A program made the position numbers and the translations under genes. DNA of 64,000 nt from Paraglaciecola sp. Its GTDB lineage: Bacteria > Pseudomonadota > Gammaproteobacteria > Enterobacterales > Alteromonadaceae. This document shows positions 63,014 to 64,000 of the stretch, piece by piece; the first letter of the stretch is position 1, and every line of letters starts with the position of its first letter. Under the pieces are notes generated by a model that saw nothing but the letters and a program-made list of their open reading frames with translations, did not search any database and was not told the origin of the DNA. The DNA lies in NCBI GenBank assembly GCA_009993955.1, contig JAACSL010000016.1, positions 1 to 64,000 on the forward strand, in the 5' to 3' direction.

Positions 63014-63712
63014 ATGAAACTAGCTTTAACGACCTTGTTCCTAATGCTTTGCTCCTTGCTGAATTTGGCTTGTGCCGCCACCGATAACCAATTATCTGCG
63101 TCTGAGCGAGAACAGGGTTGGACATTACTCTTTAATGGCCAAGACTTAAGTCAGTGGCGTAACTTCAAACACGATGCACTGCATTCTGGCTGGCAAATTA
63201 ATGAGGGCGCCATGCATTTGTCAGCGGGGGGCGCAGGTGACATTCTCAGTCGTGCCAGCTATCGCGATTTTGAACTGCAACTGGAATGGAAAATCGCTGA
63301 GGGCGGCAACAGCGGCATTTTTATTTTAGTGGACGAAAGCGGCCAATATATCTATTCCCACGCGCCAGAGGTCCAAATTCTCGACAATGCCAAACATAGT
63401 GACAACAAAATTGATTCCCATCGATCAGGCTCGTTATACGATATGGTGGCTGCACATCCATCTTCGTTCAAACCCGCCGGGCAATGGAATCAGGTGCGCA
63501 TCAAGCTACAAGACGACTTGCTGCAAGTCTGGCAAAACCAGGTGTGTACCACCAGCATTGTGCTGGGTAGTAGCACATGGCAAAAATTAGTCGCCGCCAG
63601 TAAGTTTGCGACCTGGCCGGGCTTTGGCGAACAACGCAGTGGACACATTGGCTTGCAGGATCATGGTGACAAAGTGTGGTTTAAGAATATAAAAATCAGG
63701 GAGCTAAACTGA
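63014..63712 (+). CDS. exported DUF1080 family protein (3-keto-disaccharide hydrolase-like)
   Basis: 232 residues with a signal peptide or lipoprotein-like signal (LLNLACA). The DUF1080 jelly roll is clear: GWTLLFNGQDLSQWRNF, DFELQLEWKIAEGGNSGIFI, YSHAPEVQILDNA and HIGLQDHGDKVWFKNIKI. Members act with GMC-type oxidoreductases in a 3-keto-glycoside route. The next gene is such an oxidoreductase, overlapping by one base (TGATG). Confidence 0.9.
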   Translation: MKLALTTLFLMLCSLLNLACAATDNQLSASEREQGWTLLFNGQDLSQWRNFKHDALHSGWQINEGAMHLSAGGAGDILSRASYRDFELQLEWKIAEGGNSGIFILVDESGQYIYSHAPEVQILDNAKHSDNKIDSHRSGSLYDMVAAHPSSFKPAGQWNQVRIKLQDDLLQVWQNQVCTTSIVLGSSTWQKLVAASKFATWPGFGEQRSGHIGLQDHGDKVWFKNIKIRELN

Positions 63713-64000
63713 TGGAAAATTTTCAACATCAAGTGGTGGTCGTAGGCTCTGGGGCCGGTGGCGCGATGGCAGCCTATGAACTGACAAAAGCCGGGATCAA
63801 GGTTTTGTTGTTAGAAGCGGGACGAGACTACGATCCTAAAACGGAAACACCGATGTTTCAGACTAACGCTGAGGCGCCTTTAATGGGCTCGGGTAACAGT
63901 GACAAAGACTTTGGCTTTTATGACGCCACCGTGGATGGTGGTTGGCAGGTGCCTGGTGAACCCTACACCAATGCACAAGACAGTGATGTAGAGTTTATGT
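63712..64000 (+). CDS. GMC family oxidoreductase, truncated by the window edge
   Basis: Only the first 96 residues are visible. They start MENFQHQVVVVGSGAGGAMA, an FAD-binding Rossmann motif (GxGxxG), followed by the second strand ending LLLEAGRDY. This matches GMC flavoenzymes related to gluconate 2-dehydrogenase and glycoside 3-oxidases. It is translationally coupled to the DUF1080 gene. The frame is open at the right edge. Confidence 0.85.
   Translation, partial: MENFQHQVVVVGSGAGGAMAAYELTKAGIKVLLLEAGRDYDPKTETPMFQTNAEAPLMGSGNSDKDFGFYDATVDGGWQVPGEPYTNAQDSDVEFM

Overview
The window is a chromosomal segment of a marine-type gammaproteobacterium, most likely an Alteromonadales member (Alteromonas/Paraglaciecola/Aliiglaciecola-like). 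I infer this from gene content: plsB and lexA as near neighbours, a dinF-type MATE gene, nfuA-comF-bioH, tex/greB, fkpA/slyX, yheV/yheS-yheT-yheU and nudE/cysQ/yrfG, which are typical gammaproteobacterial blocks, combined with an aa3-type coxBA-ctaG-coxC operon that Enterobacteria lack. No rRNA, tRNA, CRISPR array, insertion sequence or prophage was found. Coding density is high and the genes look vertically inherited.

Layout. 0.1-9 kb: an exported M24 peptidase, a frameshifted periplasmic solute-binding protein, a long RluA-type pseudouridine synthase, plsB, and an exported sialate O-acetylesterase-like enzyme lying between plsB and lexA. 9-18.4 kb: lexA with two tandem SOS boxes, then the cytochrome c oxidase block (coxB, coxA, ctaG, coxC, DUF2909, SURF1, a Sco-like protein, ctaA, ctaB, sco). 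18.4-28 kb: a GNAT acetyltransferase, a polysaccharide deacetylase, dinF, nfuA with an IscR-like site, an M14 carboxypeptidase, comF, bioH, and a two-gene unit (flagellar-rod-like small protein plus an HExxH SprA-related protein). 28-34.4 kb: tex, greB, a possible sRNA, fkpA, a WD40 lipoprotein, slyX and an AEC transporter.

34.4-46 kb: one long minus-strand gene run, tldD-like (Tat signal), pmbA-like, DUF4159 (Tat-like signal), moxR, DUF58, BatA-like, DUF4175-like and a GATase-like membrane protein. Four of its junctions are abutting or ATGA-overlapping starts and stops. It looks like an envelope-associated MoxR chaperone plus exported TldD/TldE peptidase system of unknown job. 46-53.5 kb: yheV, yheS-yheT-yheU, a YceI-cysQ-nudE operon, a yrfG-like nucleotidase and a diguanylate cyclase with a degenerate receiver domain.

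53.7-62.9 kb: the most unusual neighbourhood. A zinc-ribbon metallopeptidase and an Anbu proteasome-like hydrolase converge. Divergent from Anbu runs an operon of a circularly permuted ATP-grasp ligase, an alpha-E protein, a bifunctional glutathionylspermidine synthetase/amidase, an M42-like aminopeptidase and a quinone-dependent D-lactate dehydrogenase. It reads as a peptide-bond-forming and peptide-removing system coupled to a polyamine-thiol enzyme. The right edge opens a sugar-oxidation locus (DUF1080 protein plus a truncated GMC oxidoreductase).

All function calls come from reading translated sequence and motifs by eye. No database search was run.
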